NCBI RefSeq assembly: GCF_007992715.1
Contig: NZ_BKAU01000001.1
Coordinates: 1,302,001 to 1,366,000, forward strand
Direction: 5' to 3'
From: Chitinophaga cymbidii
GTDB lineage: Bacteria; Bacteroidota; Bacteroidia; Chitinophagales; Chitinophagaceae
DNA: 64,000 bases
Shown here: in pieces, positions 33,868 to 43,220 of the stretch
Position numbering within the stretch: the stretch's first letter is position 1
How the letters are laid out: the number at the start of each line of letters is the position of its first letter
The notes under the pieces: generated by a model
Told to the model about the DNA's origin: nothing
Database searches by the model: none
Seen by the model: the letters and a program-made list of their open reading frames with translations, nothing else
Program-made: the position numbers and the translations under genes

Positions 33868-34584
33868 ATGCGCAAGGCTTTATCCTTCATATGCTTCTTT
33901 TGCCTGGTATTCCTTTCCGCACAGGCGCAGTCCGTTTTGCAGGGCAGGATAATGGGCAGGGACTCCCTCCCGCTGGCCGGCGTATCCATTCAGAATATTC
34001 ATTCGAAAGCCGTTGCGGTCACCAATAGCGAAGGCATTTATTCCATCGCCGTGAATGATCAGGACACGATTCTCTTCCGCGCTCTTGGCTATGTAACGCT
34101 TGCTTTACGCGCGGCGCTCGTGCCGCGTGTGTTATACCTGCGCTCGCAGGCGATGGACCTGCATGGGGTGGAGATCGTACAACGTAGTTATCTGAAAGAT
34201 TCGCTGGCGCTGCGGGAAGAATATCAAAAGGGATTCACTTTCCGCAGGCCGAAGTTCGGTGAAGTGGTGAAGATCATTCCGCTGGGCATCGGCATCAATA
34301 TCAACCAGCTGCAAAAAGCGCTTTCCTTCAAAAGTAATAAACGGTCAGATGCATTTAAGGAAAGGCTGATCAATTACGAGCAGGACAAGTTCATCGATCA
34401 GCGGTTCACGCCCGAGCTGGTGGCCAACCTCACCGGGCTTGACGGGGACAGCCTGCGGTATTTTATGGACCATCACCGGCCTTCCTTCGAGTTTGCGCGG
34501 GAAGCTTCGCAGTATGATCTGCTTTTGTTTATCAAACAATCCGCGGAAAAATACCGGCGGAATGCCGCTGTTATCTCTCAATGA
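33868..34584 (+). CDS. Exported carboxypeptidase-regulatory-like protein
   Basis: A 238-residue exported protein: signal peptide MRKALSFICFFCLVFLSAQA, then a carboxypeptidase-D regulatory-like beta-sandwich (about 23-95) with LQGRIMGRDSLPLAGVSIQNIHSKAVAVTNSEGIYSI, the same module found at the front of SusC receptors. The remaining ~140 residues are mostly helical, with FTFRRPKFGEVVKIIPLGIGININQL, a layout seen in standalone Bacteroidota proteins of this type. Function unknown; perhaps a cell-envelope binding protein. Its 3' end overlaps the convergent idi gene by 14 bases. Confidence 0.85.
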   Translation: MRKALSFICFFCLVFLSAQAQSVLQGRIMGRDSLPLAGVSIQNIHSKAVAVTNSEGIYSIAVNDQDTILFRALGYVTLALRAALVPRVLYLRSQAMDLHGVEIVQRSYLKDSLALREEYQKGFTFRRPKFGEVVKIIPLGIGININQLQKALSFKSNKRSDAFKERLINYEQDKFIDQRFTPELVANLTGLDGDSLRYFMDHHRPSFEFAREASQYDLLLFIKQSAEKYRRNAAVISQ

Positions 34585-35089
34585 ACGCGGCCATCTTCGG
34601 GAAAGCGATATGGAACCAGTGAGTGAAGGTTTCGGGGGCTGTCAGCATCAGGTAGCGGATCTCATCAGGGGAAGCGAATTTGCAGCTCATCACCTCGGCG
34701 GGGTCCGGCCGTACTTCTCCATCAAATTGCCCGATCAGCACATGGTCGTACTCATATTCGGTGAGGCCGTTGGTAAATTCGGCGCGGTAGGTAAAGCTAA
34801 AGACTTCTTTCAGTTCACAATCGAACCCCATTTCTTCCATCAGCCGGCGGTGAGATGCGGTGAGCACATCTTCGTCCGGCAGCGGGTGACTGCAGCAGGT
34901 ATTGGTCCATAATCCCCCGGAATGGTATTTGTCCAGCGCCCGTTGCTGCAGGAGCAGCTCGCCTTTGGCATTGGTGACAAATACGGAAAAGGCGCGATGG
35001 AGGAGCCCTTTCTGGTGGGCTTCCAGCTTTTCCATTATTCCGACAGGCTCGTCCTGTTCATTGACCAATATAACGGGCGGTAGTAACAT
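34571..35089 (-). CDS. idi: Isopentenyl-diphosphate delta-isomerase, type 1
   Basis: A 172-residue Nudix-fold enzyme that interconverts isopentenyl and dimethylallyl diphosphate for isoprenoid synthesis. Metal ligands and catalytic residues are all present: H25 and H31, C66 and H68 in WTNTCCSHP, and E111 and E113 in TEYEYDH, matching the active-site Cys/Glu pair of the E. coli enzyme. The Nudix-like helix ASHRRLMEEMGFDC is at 78-91. The gene stands alone and its stop lies inside the last codons of the convergent upstream neighbour. Cytoplasmic. Confidence 0.95.
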   Translation of the reverse strand: MLLPPVILVNEQDEPVGIMEKLEAHQKGLLHRAFSVFVTNAKGELLLQQRALDKYHSGGLWTNTCCSHPLPDEDVLTASHRRLMEEMGFDCELKEVFSFTYRAEFTNGLTEYEYDHVLIGQFDGEVRPDPAEVMSCKFASPDEIRYLMLTAPETFTHWFHIAFPKMAAFIER

Positions 35090-35248
35090 GGCGATAAAAA
35101 TAACAAATTACGGGATAATACTGCATTTTAACAGCAGTGGAGAATGTGTATGGGCATAGCTATGTCAGGTCCGGTTGGGTCATTTTCCGGAAAAGGAGCA
35201 GAATATTTTTTGTGGGAGGTATTGTTAGAAGAATCGGGTTATTATGGG

Positions 35249-35749
35249 TTAAAAGCGGGCAACCTGGGCTTTGAGCATTTTACGGGCAAAGTGGATACGG
35301 CTTTTGATGGTTCCGAGTGGTTCTTCCAGGATATCGGCTATTTCGAAATATTTAAATCCATCCAGGTACAATACGAAAGGTTTTTTAAAGATAACAGGCA
35401 GTTTGTGTACCGAGCTCTGGATGTCTTTGATCCGGAGTACGCTTTCCGCCTGGTTCCCTATGATGATCTGTTGGGAGTTGAGGAGGAAGTCGTTCGTGGA
35501 GTTGTCGAAATAGAGATGTTGTTTCGATTTTCGCCGGTAATTGTTAATGAAGATGTTTCGCATGATGGTGTAGAGCCATGCGCGGATATTGGTGCCGGCC
35601 AGGTATTTTTCCTGGTTAGAAAGGGCTCTGAACATGGTTTCCTGGTAAAGATCTTTGGCCGATTCGGCGTCTTTGGTCAACGTAATGGCGAAAGGTTTCA
35701 GAAAGTCAGCATTGCTGAGCAATAGGGTGTTAAATTCAGCGGATGACAT
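35249..35749 (-). CDS. ECF sigma-70 factor
   Basis: A 166-residue ECF sigma factor. Region 2 covers about 10-75 (DAESAKDLYQETMFRALSNQEKY and the conserved NIRAWLYTIMRNIFINNYRR), region 4 about 115-163 (KPFVLYLDGFKYFEIADILEEPLGTIKSRIHFARKMLK). It has no adjacent anti-sigma gene. It is transcribed away from the polysaccharide locus with a 442-base AT-rich gap between the two starts, so a regulatory link to that locus is possible but unproven. The long plus-strand frame lying across it is an antisense artefact. Confidence 0.92.
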   Translation of the reverse strand: MSSAEFNTLLLSNADFLKPFAITLTKDAESAKDLYQETMFRALSNQEKYLAGTNIRAWLYTIMRNIFINNYRRKSKQHLYFDNSTNDFLLNSQQIIIGNQAESVLRIKDIQSSVHKLPVIFKKPFVLYLDGFKYFEIADILEEPLGTIKSRIHFARKMLKAQVARF

Positions 35750-36191
35750 ATTGTTTAATTTTTGTTATACCAATTTAAACAAAATAAAACGTTACTCCAA
35801 ACAATTTCCACGTTATTTTTTCGTTGTCAATAGTTTATTGTTGATGATTAATGATTTAATAATCAGCAACTAGTGTTTGAAAAGGAGTAGTTTTACTATA
35901 ATTTGTCCGGTACGGTTAACGTGGGTTAGTAATGTTTAACTATTCACGCATATTTTTTAAAAAGAATGTAATTTTAAAGGAATATGATGTGTATAGGAAA
36001 TGGTTGATGGTATGTACGATGAAAATCGGGGGATGGATTGGGTTTGTGCAGAAAGTTTTTAGGGCTTTAAAGGATGATTCTCAATCCGCTGGTTATTTTT
36101 GATAAATTTGTCCGTCCTTTTGCGATACCGGTATTATTTACCGGTTGGAAAAATGACCCTTATCCTATACATCCGTCTAACAAAAACCAGT
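35750..36191. other. 442-bp AT-rich divergent intergenic region
   Basis: Gap between the ECF sigma gene and the capsule locus. Its right end holds the promoter-like segment described separately (36076-36124). The rest is AT-rich without a clear hairpin, repeat or ORF; a GTACGGTTAACGTGGGTTAG stretch near 35910 is the only GC-richer patch and I cannot assign it. Confidence 0.6.
36076..36124 (+). promoter_or_regulatory. Promoter-like segment of the capsule locus, copy 1
   Basis: GATTCTCAATCCGCTG (36076-36091) is followed at once by a GTTATTTTTGATAAATTTG segment (36092-36110) and TCCGTCCTTTTGCG. It contains two TAnnTTTG elements, TATTTTTG (36094-36101) and TAAATTTG (36103-36110). A closely similar segment precedes the Wza-like gene at 37468-37526. 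The leader to the dehydrogenase ATG would be about 75 bases. Confidence 0.6.
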
Positions 36192-37457
36192 ATGACTCAC
36201 AATATTGCCATTATAGGCCTTGGCTATGTCGGCCTGCCCCTGGCCATCGAATTTGCAAAAAAATACCCGACGCTCGGTTTTGATATCAATAAATCCCGCA
36301 TTGCGGAGCTGTCCAACGGCGAAGATCATACGATGGAAGCCAATATGGAGGAGCTAAAGGATGTGATCAATAGCAAAGGGCTACGTTTTTCCCATGACCC
36401 AGAAGATCTGCGGGCATACAATATATTCATCGTCACCGTTCCCACCCCCATCGACCAGTTTAAGGCCCCGGACCTGAAGCCCCTGCTGAAGGCCTCCGGG
36501 ATGTTGGGCGGGGTGCTCAAAAAGGGTGATATCGTTATTTATGAATCCACCGTGTATCCCGGTTGTACGGAGGAAGACTGTGTTCCCGTGCTGGAAAAGG
36601 CATCCGGACTGAAATTTAATGTGGACTTCTTCTGTGGTTATTCTCCCGAGAGGATCAATCCGGGCGACAAAGTGAATACCCTTACAAAGATCAAAAAAGT
36701 GACTTCCGGCTCTACGCCGGAGATCGCGGACAGGGTGGATGCGCTTTATGGCAGCATTATTACCGCGGGCACCCACAAGGCGCCTAGCATTAAGGTGGCG
36801 GAGGCATCCAAAGCCATTGAGAACGCGCAGCGGGACGTGAATATCAGCTTCGTGAACGAATTGGCGCTGATATTCGACCGGATCGGGATCGATACGTCTG
36901 ACGTGATTGAGGCAGCTGGTACGAAATGGAATTTTTTGAAATATAAACCCGGACTGGTGGGTGGCCATTGCATTGGTGTGGACCCTTACTACCTGGCGCA
37001 CAAGGCGGAATCTTTGGGGTATCACCCGCAGGTGATCCTTTCCGGGCGGCGGGTGAATGATAATATGGGTATGTTTGTGGCGAATAAGGTGGTTAAACTT
37101 ATGATTAAAAAAGGTCATAAGATAGATGGTGCCCGTGCGCTGATCCTGGGGGTGACGTTCAAGGAAAATTGTCCGGATGTGCGGAATTCGCGGGTGGTGG
37201 ACATTTACAGGGAGCTGTGCCAGTTCGGGGTGATGGTGGATGTATATGATCCCCATGCTTCTAGCGAGGTTGTGCGGGAGGAGTATGGAATTTCGCTGTG
37301 TGATGCGCCGGCCATCGGGTATGATGCGGTGGTGCTGGCGGTGTCGCATAAGGAGTTTTTGGAGCTGGATTTTTCGAAGATTACCAATGGGAAGAATGGG
37401 GTGGTGTTTGATACGAAGGCATTTTTGGACAGGGGGTTGGTGGATGGGAGGCTGTAA
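36192..37457 (+). CDS. Nucleotide-sugar 6-dehydrogenase (TviB/WbpO/WbpA-like)
   Basis: A 421-residue UDP-sugar dehydrogenase that oxidises C6 of a UDP-HexNAc to the uronic acid in two NAD-dependent steps. GLGYVGLP (9-16) binds NAD, and C260 in GGHCIGVDPYYL is the catalytic cysteine. The ESTVYPGCTEEDC and AGTKWNFLKYKPGL stretches are characteristic of the TviB/WbpO branch rather than UDP-glucose dehydrogenases. I start at ATG 36192, although the frame is open earlier. It is GC-richer than the genes that follow and lies at the border of the polysaccharide cassette. Together with the 47032-49612 genes it could supply a 2,3-diamino-uronic acid. Confidence 0.9.
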   Translation: MTHNIAIIGLGYVGLPLAIEFAKKYPTLGFDINKSRIAELSNGEDHTMEANMEELKDVINSKGLRFSHDPEDLRAYNIFIVTVPTPIDQFKAPDLKPLLKASGMLGGVLKKGDIVIYESTVYPGCTEEDCVPVLEKASGLKFNVDFFCGYSPERINPGDKVNTLTKIKKVTSGSTPEIADRVDALYGSIITAGTHKAPSIKVAEASKAIENAQRDVNISFVNELALIFDRIGIDTSDVIEAAGTKWNFLKYKPGLVGGHCIGVDPYYLAHKAESLGYHPQVILSGRRVNDNMGMFVANKVVKLMIKKGHKIDGARALILGVTFKENCPDVRNSRVVDIYRELCQFGVMVDVYDPHASSEVVREEYGISLCDAPAIGYDAVVLAVSHKEFLELDFSKITNGKNGVVFDTKAFLDRGLVDGRL

Positions 37458-37467
37458 AGTGGCCGCT

Positions 37468-37526
37468 GATTTTCAATCTGCTAACATTTATATGTTATTT
37501 TTAATAAATTTGCCGATCCTTTTTCG
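37468..37526 (+). promoter_or_regulatory. Promoter-like segment of the capsule locus, copy 2
   Basis: GATTTTCAATCTGCTA (37468-37483), 10 extra bases, then a GTTATTTTTAATAAATTTG segment (37494-37512) and CCGATCCTTTTTCG. It matches copy 1 over almost all positions apart from the 10-base insertion. The -7 element TAAATTTG is at 37505-37512. It stands about 80 bases before the Wza-like ATG. Confidence 0.6.
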
Positions 37527-37606
37527 TGGACCCCGAATATGGCAGGGGATTTGCGAGTAAGGCCAACATTCAATAATCCGCGAAAAGCTATATATCTGAA
37601 CACTGC

Positions 37607-40057
37607 ATGAAGAAGTTAATATTGGTTCAAATTTTCTTGCTGGTGGGAGTTTGTGCGTTTGCCCAGATACCTTCCCCTACCCAAATACAGCAAATGAGAG
37701 TGGAGAACCTGTCCGATGAAGAAATCCGCCAGTTAGTAGCAGAGATGAAGCGGAATAACGTTTCGTTTGATCAGATTGATAGCTATGCTCAACAGAAAAG
37801 TATTCCTGCGTCTGAGGTTGTGAAGCTAAAAGATCGGATTAGAATGTTGAATCTGGATAAGGAATTAACCGGAAATGATAAGCCCCCTGTTGTTAAGCAG
37901 GAACAAGCAGACCGCTCTGTTAATGATGGTACAATTATATCAGCCAAAGATATCCAACCGATGACTGAGGAAGAAAGAAAAAGAGCTAAAATCTTTGGGT
38001 CTGAGCTTTTCAGCAACAAAAACCTCACTTTTGAGCCCAATCTCCGTTTACCAACCCCACCTAATTACAGGCTGGCAGCTGGAGATGAGCTGGTAATTGA
38101 TGTTTATGGATATTCGGAAGTACAGCATAATTTAAAAGTATCTCCGGAAGGACACGTCCGCATCCCGTACGTCGGCCCCGTTTACGTGAACGGTCTCACC
38201 ATGGAGGAAGCGAGAATTCGTGTCACAAAGCAACTCTCCACGATTTATGGCGGCATTAAATCAGGTAATACCTTTGTGCAAGTATCTCTTGGGACTATAA
38301 GGAGCATACGTGTATTGCTGATCGGGGAAGTAATGCGTCCGGGGTCGTATACGCTCCCCTCTCTCGCTACAATAGCAAATGCGCTGTATGTTTCAGGCGG
38401 GCCTGGTGAAAATGGCTCTTTCCGTGATATTCAGGTAATTCGCAATGGACAACCAGTAACGACTTTCGACCTGTATGACTTCCTCAGGGATGGCGACCTG
38501 ACTAATAATATTGTATTACAGGATCAAGACATTGTAAAGGTCAACCCTTACAAAACTAGAGTGGAGCTAACCGGAGAAGTGAAACGACCGGCCATATTCG
38601 AGGTTAAAGAGGGTGAAACTTTACAGGATGTCATCAATGTTGCAGGTGGATATACAGATATTTCCTTCAAGGACGTGATCAGAGCCTATCGCATTAACAA
38701 TAGGGAGCGGGAAGTGGTGAATATCGCAGCTGAGGAAGTGGCAACTTTTCAGCCAAGTTCCGGCGATAAATATTTCATTGATGCTGTACTCAATAGGTTT
38801 ACCAACCGGGTAATGATCTCGGGAGCGGTGTTCCATCCAGGAGAATATGCGCTTGAAAGCAATATGACCGTAGCAGATCTGATCAAAAAAGCAGATGGGG
38901 TAAAAGAAGAGGCCTCCCTTGGCAGGGCGATCATTTTCCGGCTGAAGGAAGACTACACCCCTGCAGGAATAAGCTTTAGTCTAGAGGACGTGTTATCCGG
39001 TAAACAATCAGTAGCCCTCAGTCGGGAAGATAGCGTAGTAATTTATTCCAAGCTTGAACTACGTGAGGATTACCAAGTGAAAATCAGCGGGCAGGTGAAT
39101 ACGCCAGGTTACTTTGCATATATAGATTCTCTACATGTTGAGGATCTGATCCTCATGGCCGGAGGTCTACGTGATGCGGCATCCCTAAAAAGAGTGGAGG
39201 TTGCAAGGCGAATCCGGGGTAAAGACTACAATCCATCTGATTCAGCCGTGGCGATTGTAGCGCAATTCGACATTACAGCAGACCTGAGTCCACTGGCAAG
39301 ATTTGCCTTACAACCATTTGATGAGGTGATAATACGGAAGTCACCGACTTATGTCGAACAGGCTACGGTTTCCATCGACGGAGAAGTAGTATATCCAGGA
39401 GCTTACACGATCAATTCCAAGAGGGAGCGGATATCGGACCTAATGAGAAGAGCAGGAGGATTGAGACCGGAAGCGTACTCCGAAGGCGCAGTACTTTTAC
39501 GAAAGACATTTGTGAACTCTTCGGATAGTGCGTTACTGGAAAGTAAGTTGCAAGTATATTATAATAAGTTGCAGGACAGTGCAGATATTTATAACGTGCA
39601 AAACGCTGTTTCCCGAAAAGAACAGTTACTTGGAATTAATTTGGACGAGATAATGAAACATCCGGGCTCAAAATTTGATCTATACCTAGAAGAAGGAGAC
39701 GTAATCCGGATACCCAAAAAATTGCAGACAGTTCAGTTGTTTGGTGAAATTTACTTCCCAAAGAAGGTACGATATGACAAGGGAATTAGGTTTAGGGATT
39801 ATATACGTGGCGCGGGTGGATTTACTAGCAATGCCTTAAAAAGGCGAGGTTATATAGTTTATGCAAATGGCGAAGTTAAAAGTACAAGAAAGCTATTGTT
39901 CTTTAATAGCTATCCCAAAGTGAAGCCTGGCGCCGAAATTTATATACCTAAAAAAGGAGAACAAAAGGGGCTTAGTGGTCAAGAGGCCGTAGCTGTGACC
40001 ACAGGAATAGCCTCGTTGGCTTTAATTATTGTCACGATTTTGGATCGCATTAGGTAA
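37607..40057 (+). CDS. Wza-like polysaccharide export protein with multiple SLBB domains
   Basis: An 816-residue exported protein that forms the outer-membrane/periplasmic channel for polysaccharide. After the signal peptide (MKKLILVQIFLLVGVCAFA) comes a helical region (about 25-110), the Poly_export domain (about 145-230, YRLAAGDELVIDVYGYSEVQ, VRIPYVGPVYVNGLT), and then about six SLBB beta-grasp repeats (for example VLLIGEVMRPGSYTLPSLATIANAL, VELTGEVKRPAIFEVKEGETL, VKISGQVNTPGYFAYIDSL). A C-terminal hydrophobic helix (about 790-810) ends the protein. The long multi-SLBB form is the Bacteroidota variant. It opens the export part of the operon behind its own promoter. Confidence 0.93.
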   Translation: MKKLILVQIFLLVGVCAFAQIPSPTQIQQMRVENLSDEEIRQLVAEMKRNNVSFDQIDSYAQQKSIPASEVVKLKDRIRMLNLDKELTGNDKPPVVKQEQADRSVNDGTIISAKDIQPMTEEERKRAKIFGSELFSNKNLTFEPNLRLPTPPNYRLAAGDELVIDVYGYSEVQHNLKVSPEGHVRIPYVGPVYVNGLTMEEARIRVTKQLSTIYGGIKSGNTFVQVSLGTIRSIRVLLIGEVMRPGSYTLPSLATIANALYVSGGPGENGSFRDIQVIRNGQPVTTFDLYDFLRDGDLTNNIVLQDQDIVKVNPYKTRVELTGEVKRPAIFEVKEGETLQDVINVAGGYTDISFKDVIRAYRINNREREVVNIAAEEVATFQPSSGDKYFIDAVLNRFTNRVMISGAVFHPGEYALESNMTVADLIKKADGVKEEASLGRAIIFRLKEDYTPAGISFSLEDVLSGKQSVALSREDSVVIYSKLELREDYQVKISGQVNTPGYFAYIDSLHVEDLILMAGGLRDAASLKRVEVARRIRGKDYNPSDSAVAIVAQFDITADLSPLARFALQPFDEVIIRKSPTYVEQATVSIDGEVVYPGAYTINSKRERISDLMRRAGGLRPEAYSEGAVLLRKTFVNSSDSALLESKLQVYYNKLQDSADIYNVQNAVSRKEQLLGINLDEIMKHPGSKFDLYLEEGDVIRIPKKLQTVQLFGEIYFPKKVRYDKGIRFRDYIRGAGGFTSNALKRRGYIVYANGEVKSTRKLLFFNSYPKVKPGAEIYIPKKGEQKGLSGQEAVAVTTGIASLALIIVTILDRIR

Positions 40058-40087
40058 TTTTCTCTCAAGCTTATACTTTTAAATTTT

Positions 40088-41164
40088 ATGGATTCCCAGC
40101 AAGCTATTCGTCAATACGAAGAGGACGATATCTCATTAAAAAGATTTATACTTAAAGCTCATGAATGGGCAAAGTTTCTATTGGGGAAGTTGCTAGTGAT
40201 TAGTATCTCAGGAGGGTTATGCGCAGGATTAGGATTGATTTATGCAGTTTTTTCTAAGCCAGAATACACTGCTGAATTGACGTTTGTGCTTGAAGATAAC
40301 AAAGCCAATCCATTGGGTGCATATGTTGGTTTGGCCAGCCAGTTTGGAATTGATATTGGTGGCAGCTCCACCAGTGGGTTATTTTCAGGGGACAATATAA
40401 TGGAATTTTTAAAATCCAGATTAATGATAGAGAAAGCATTGCTATCTCCAACATCTGCTAACAATAAATCCACTAGCCTAGCCGACTTATACATAAGCAT
40501 AAATAATTTGAATTTAAAATGGCAAAAAAAACCGGAACTTAAGCACATACATTTTCCCCCAAGTAAAGGCAGAGAAGATTTCTCGCGTCAAGAAGATAGT
40601 GTTTTACTCGTACTTTATAAACATATTATCGAGGAAAATCTCGTTGTCCACAAGCCTGACAAAAAACTAAATTTTATTTCCGTTGAATGTACAGCCTTGG
40701 ACGAACTATTTGCAAAATACTTTACTCTGTGCCTTGTAAAAGAAGCCACTGACTTCTATGTGCAAACAAAAACTCAAAGAACGCGGACCACTGTTGATAA
40801 ATTGCAAGCAACCGCCGACTCAATTAAAACACTACTAAATCAAAAAACCATTTCCGTTGCGACAACTCAAGATATGAACTTTAATGCATCTCGCAGTCAA
40901 GCAAACGTAAAAACTGAATTCGCGATGAGAGATAAAATTATTCTTCAGACTGTCTATACAGAAGTCGTGAAGAACTTGGAGCTAAGTAAAATGACCATGG
41001 CACAAGAAACGCCGATAATTCAAATTGTAGACCAACCGATTTTACCCCTTGAAGTAACCAAATTTGGAAAATTAAAAGGTGTGATATTGGGTGGTGTTAT
41101 TGGAGCGCTAATTGCGATCATTACCCTAATTACAAGAAGGATATATAGAGCGAATTTGATTTGA
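40088..41164 (+). CDS. Wzz-like chain-length determinant protein
   Basis: A 358-residue inner-membrane protein of the Wzz/polysaccharide co-polymerase type. One transmembrane helix lies at about 36-58, another at about 328-346, and a long, helical periplasmic region with coiled-coil character (about 220-300) separates them. The PILPLEVTKFGKLKGVILGGVIGAL segment before the second helix is the proline-rich Wzz signature. No C-terminal tyrosine-kinase domain is fused, so kinase control, if any, is encoded elsewhere. It follows the Wza-like gene by 30 bases and should set polymer length with the Wzy-like protein. Confidence 0.9.
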   Translation: MDSQQAIRQYEEDDISLKRFILKAHEWAKFLLGKLLVISISGGLCAGLGLIYAVFSKPEYTAELTFVLEDNKANPLGAYVGLASQFGIDIGGSSTSGLFSGDNIMEFLKSRLMIEKALLSPTSANNKSTSLADLYISINNLNLKWQKKPELKHIHFPPSKGREDFSRQEDSVLLVLYKHIIEENLVVHKPDKKLNFISVECTALDELFAKYFTLCLVKEATDFYVQTKTQRTRTTVDKLQATADSIKTLLNQKTISVATTQDMNFNASRSQANVKTEFAMRDKIILQTVYTEVVKNLELSKMTMAQETPIIQIVDQPILPLEVTKFGKLKGVILGGVIGALIAIITLITRRIYRANLI

Positions 41165-41229
41165 ATAATTAAAAATCCGTTTCTCATTAAGTAGCACAAC
41201 AATAATTTCACATAAATGCAATTCCATAT

Positions 41230-42495
41230 ATGTTGAAGGGAATGGAAAATAGTTTTATTAAGAAAGTCGGCTATCTATTTTCCGGCAATATGGTTGTTGC
41301 TTTGTTACCTGCCATTTGCTCTCCAATTTTAACCCGATTATATACTCCTCATCAATTTGGATTATTGGGAATTTACTCAATTGCTGTGTTGGTTCTTAGC
41401 ACAGTAGCAACGCTTTCTTATGAAAACTCAATAATTTTGCCAAGTGAAGAAAAAAAAGCGCTACATCTACTTTTTCTGTCCTGTTCAATTTCATTATTAA
41501 CATCGGGATTAATAATTTTGCTTCTTTGGGCTTTCCGACGACAAGTTTACGACCTACTCGGGTTTGAACCTAGCAACTACATATATATAGTTCCAATTTC
41601 TGTATTTGCTACGGCCACCAATAACTCGTTTGCGATTTGGTTTATACGTTTAACTAAATTCAAACTACTTTCACTGCTCAAAGCTACTCAAGCCATCATT
41701 ACAATAGTGCTAAGTATCATAGTTGGTAAATATTTTAAGGGCATTGAATATGGCCTTATCATTGGTGCATTAAGTGGGACGTTGCTACTTTTTTTGTTGA
41801 ATCTAATTATCGTACAAAAAGCATTTTTAACCTCCTTTTCGCTTGATCTCAAATGCTTAAAAAACATAGCAATTCGACATATTGATTTCCCCAAATACAC
41901 ACTTCCTCAAACCATACTTGACAGCTTGCGGAACTCCGGGTTAATTCTTCTTGTTCCAAGTCTTTATAGCACTGCAATTTTGGGGCAATTTTCCCTGTCA
42001 AATAGAACATTTCAAGCACCTATATCAATGTTAGGCGGGGCATTTGGGCAAGCTCTTTTTCAAGAAGCAGCCACTCTACATAACAGTGCCAAACCAATTT
42101 TTCCACTACTCAGAAAAGTAGTTATTCTATTATTTACCATTTCTATTGTTCCCTTTATTTGTATGTTAATTTGGGCGCCCGACATTTTCAAGTACGTATT
42201 TGGCGATGAATGGAAAGTGGCTGGAGAGTATTCACAAATACTATGTCCATGGATGTTCCTTACACTAATATCTTCGACTATCTCCAGAATTCCACTGATT
42301 CTCAACAAACAAAAACAATTTCTATATTTTGGTATTTTATACACTTCAGTTATCCTAACCAGCTTTTTCATCGGCGGTCATATTCTGAAGCAATCATTCC
42401 AAACAACCCTAACGATGGTTTCCCTTAGTGCTTCCATAGTTCTAGGCCCGACAATTTATTGGATATTAAGAACATCAAAAAAGGATCATAAATGA
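41230..42495 (+). CDS. Wzx-like flippase
   Basis: A 421-residue membrane protein with about twelve hydrophobic helices, of the polysaccharide biosynthesis/MOP superfamily (RfbX/Wzx). FIKKVGYLFSGNMVVALLPAICSPILTRLYTPHQFGL is the family's N-terminal signature. It should carry lipid-linked repeat units across the inner membrane to the Wzy-type polymerase. An alternative ATG four codons later (41242) is possible. The stop overlaps the next start by 4 bases (ATGA), so translation is probably coupled. Confidence 0.92.
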   Translation: MLKGMENSFIKKVGYLFSGNMVVALLPAICSPILTRLYTPHQFGLLGIYSIAVLVLSTVATLSYENSIILPSEEKKALHLLFLSCSISLLTSGLIILLLWAFRRQVYDLLGFEPSNYIYIVPISVFATATNNSFAIWFIRLTKFKLLSLLKATQAIITIVLSIIVGKYFKGIEYGLIIGALSGTLLLFLLNLIIVQKAFLTSFSLDLKCLKNIAIRHIDFPKYTLPQTILDSLRNSGLILLVPSLYSTAILGQFSLSNRTFQAPISMLGGAFGQALFQEAATLHNSAKPIFPLLRKVVILLFTISIVPFICMLIWAPDIFKYVFGDEWKVAGEYSQILCPWMFLTLISSTISRIPLILNKQKQFLYFGILYTSVILTSFFIGGHILKQSFQTTLTMVSLSASIVLGPTIYWILRTSKKDHK

Positions 42496-43220
42496 AACTT
42501 ACTAAAACTACAATTGACTATTTAAAAGGCAACAAATTTTCCAATGCGTATTCTTATCCAATATCGCATCCTGAGAAAGAAGTGTTATACCGAATGGATT
42601 ATATTGAAAAACTTGTTGAGAATAAACATATATTGCACCTTGGCTGCACCGATCATATACCGCTCATTAAGGAGAAAATAAGTAAGAATTTATGGTTTCA
42701 TAAAAGGTTAACACAAGCAAGTGCAACCTGCTTGGGAATAGACATTGATGCGGAAGCAATAAGATATGTAAATGAAGAATTTAATTTCTCTAATATTATT
42801 GAACATAATATTGTACTAGATAGCCCTCGCCAGGAAATTACTAGTAAAAATTGGGATTACATGATTCTCGGAGAAATTGTGGAGCATTTAAGCAATCCAT
42901 GTGAATTCTTGAAATCTATCAAAGAAAAATATCCTACTATAAAAAGGCTCATAATTACTGTTCCCAATGCATTTTGCTTTGCAAATATTCTCTCTTCATT
43001 TCGTCACAACGAGTTCATAAATACAGATCATAAGTTTTGGTTTACGCCTTTTACTTTAGCGAAAATCAGTATAATTGCCGGATATAATGTTGAATCCTTT
43101 TGTTTTGCGCAAACTCTCCCCAGAACTAAGAAAACCTGGAAGGGTTCAATTAAAGAAATGCTATTAAGAAAAAAACCAGCTTACAGAGATACGTTAATTA
43201 TGGTTCTTATAAATGAGTAA
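42492..43220 (+). CDS. SAM-dependent methyltransferase (class I)
   Basis: A 242-residue protein with a Rossmann-type methyltransferase core. HILHLGCTDHIPL (about 47-59) is motif I, ATCLGIDIDAEAIRYVNEEF (about 76-95) gives the acidic ribose-binding residue, and WDYMILGEIVEHLSNPCEFL (about 116-135) is motif IV. In this locus it probably methylates a sugar of the repeat unit or the growing glycan, but the acceptor cannot be read. It overlaps both neighbours (4 and 8 bases) in a tight operon. AT-rich like the surrounding cassette. Confidence 0.85.
   Translation: MKLTKTTIDYLKGNKFSNAYSYPISHPEKEVLYRMDYIEKLVENKHILHLGCTDHIPLIKEKISKNLWFHKRLTQASATCLGIDIDAEAIRYVNEEFNFSNIIEHNIVLDSPRQEITSKNWDYMILGEIVEHLSNPCEFLKSIKEKYPTIKRLIITVPNAFCFANILSSFRHNEFINTDHKFWFTPFTLAKISIIAGYNVESFCFAQTLPRTKKTWKGSIKEMLLRKKPAYRDTLIMVLINE

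Noticed and set aside
35144..35725. 193-codon plus-strand frame
   Set aside because: Antisense to the clear ECF sigma factor; no motif of its own.
35750..37606. Invertible capsule promoter of the Bacteroides type
   Set aside because: No inverted repeats flank either promoter-like segment, and no recombinase or UpxY-like gene is present.
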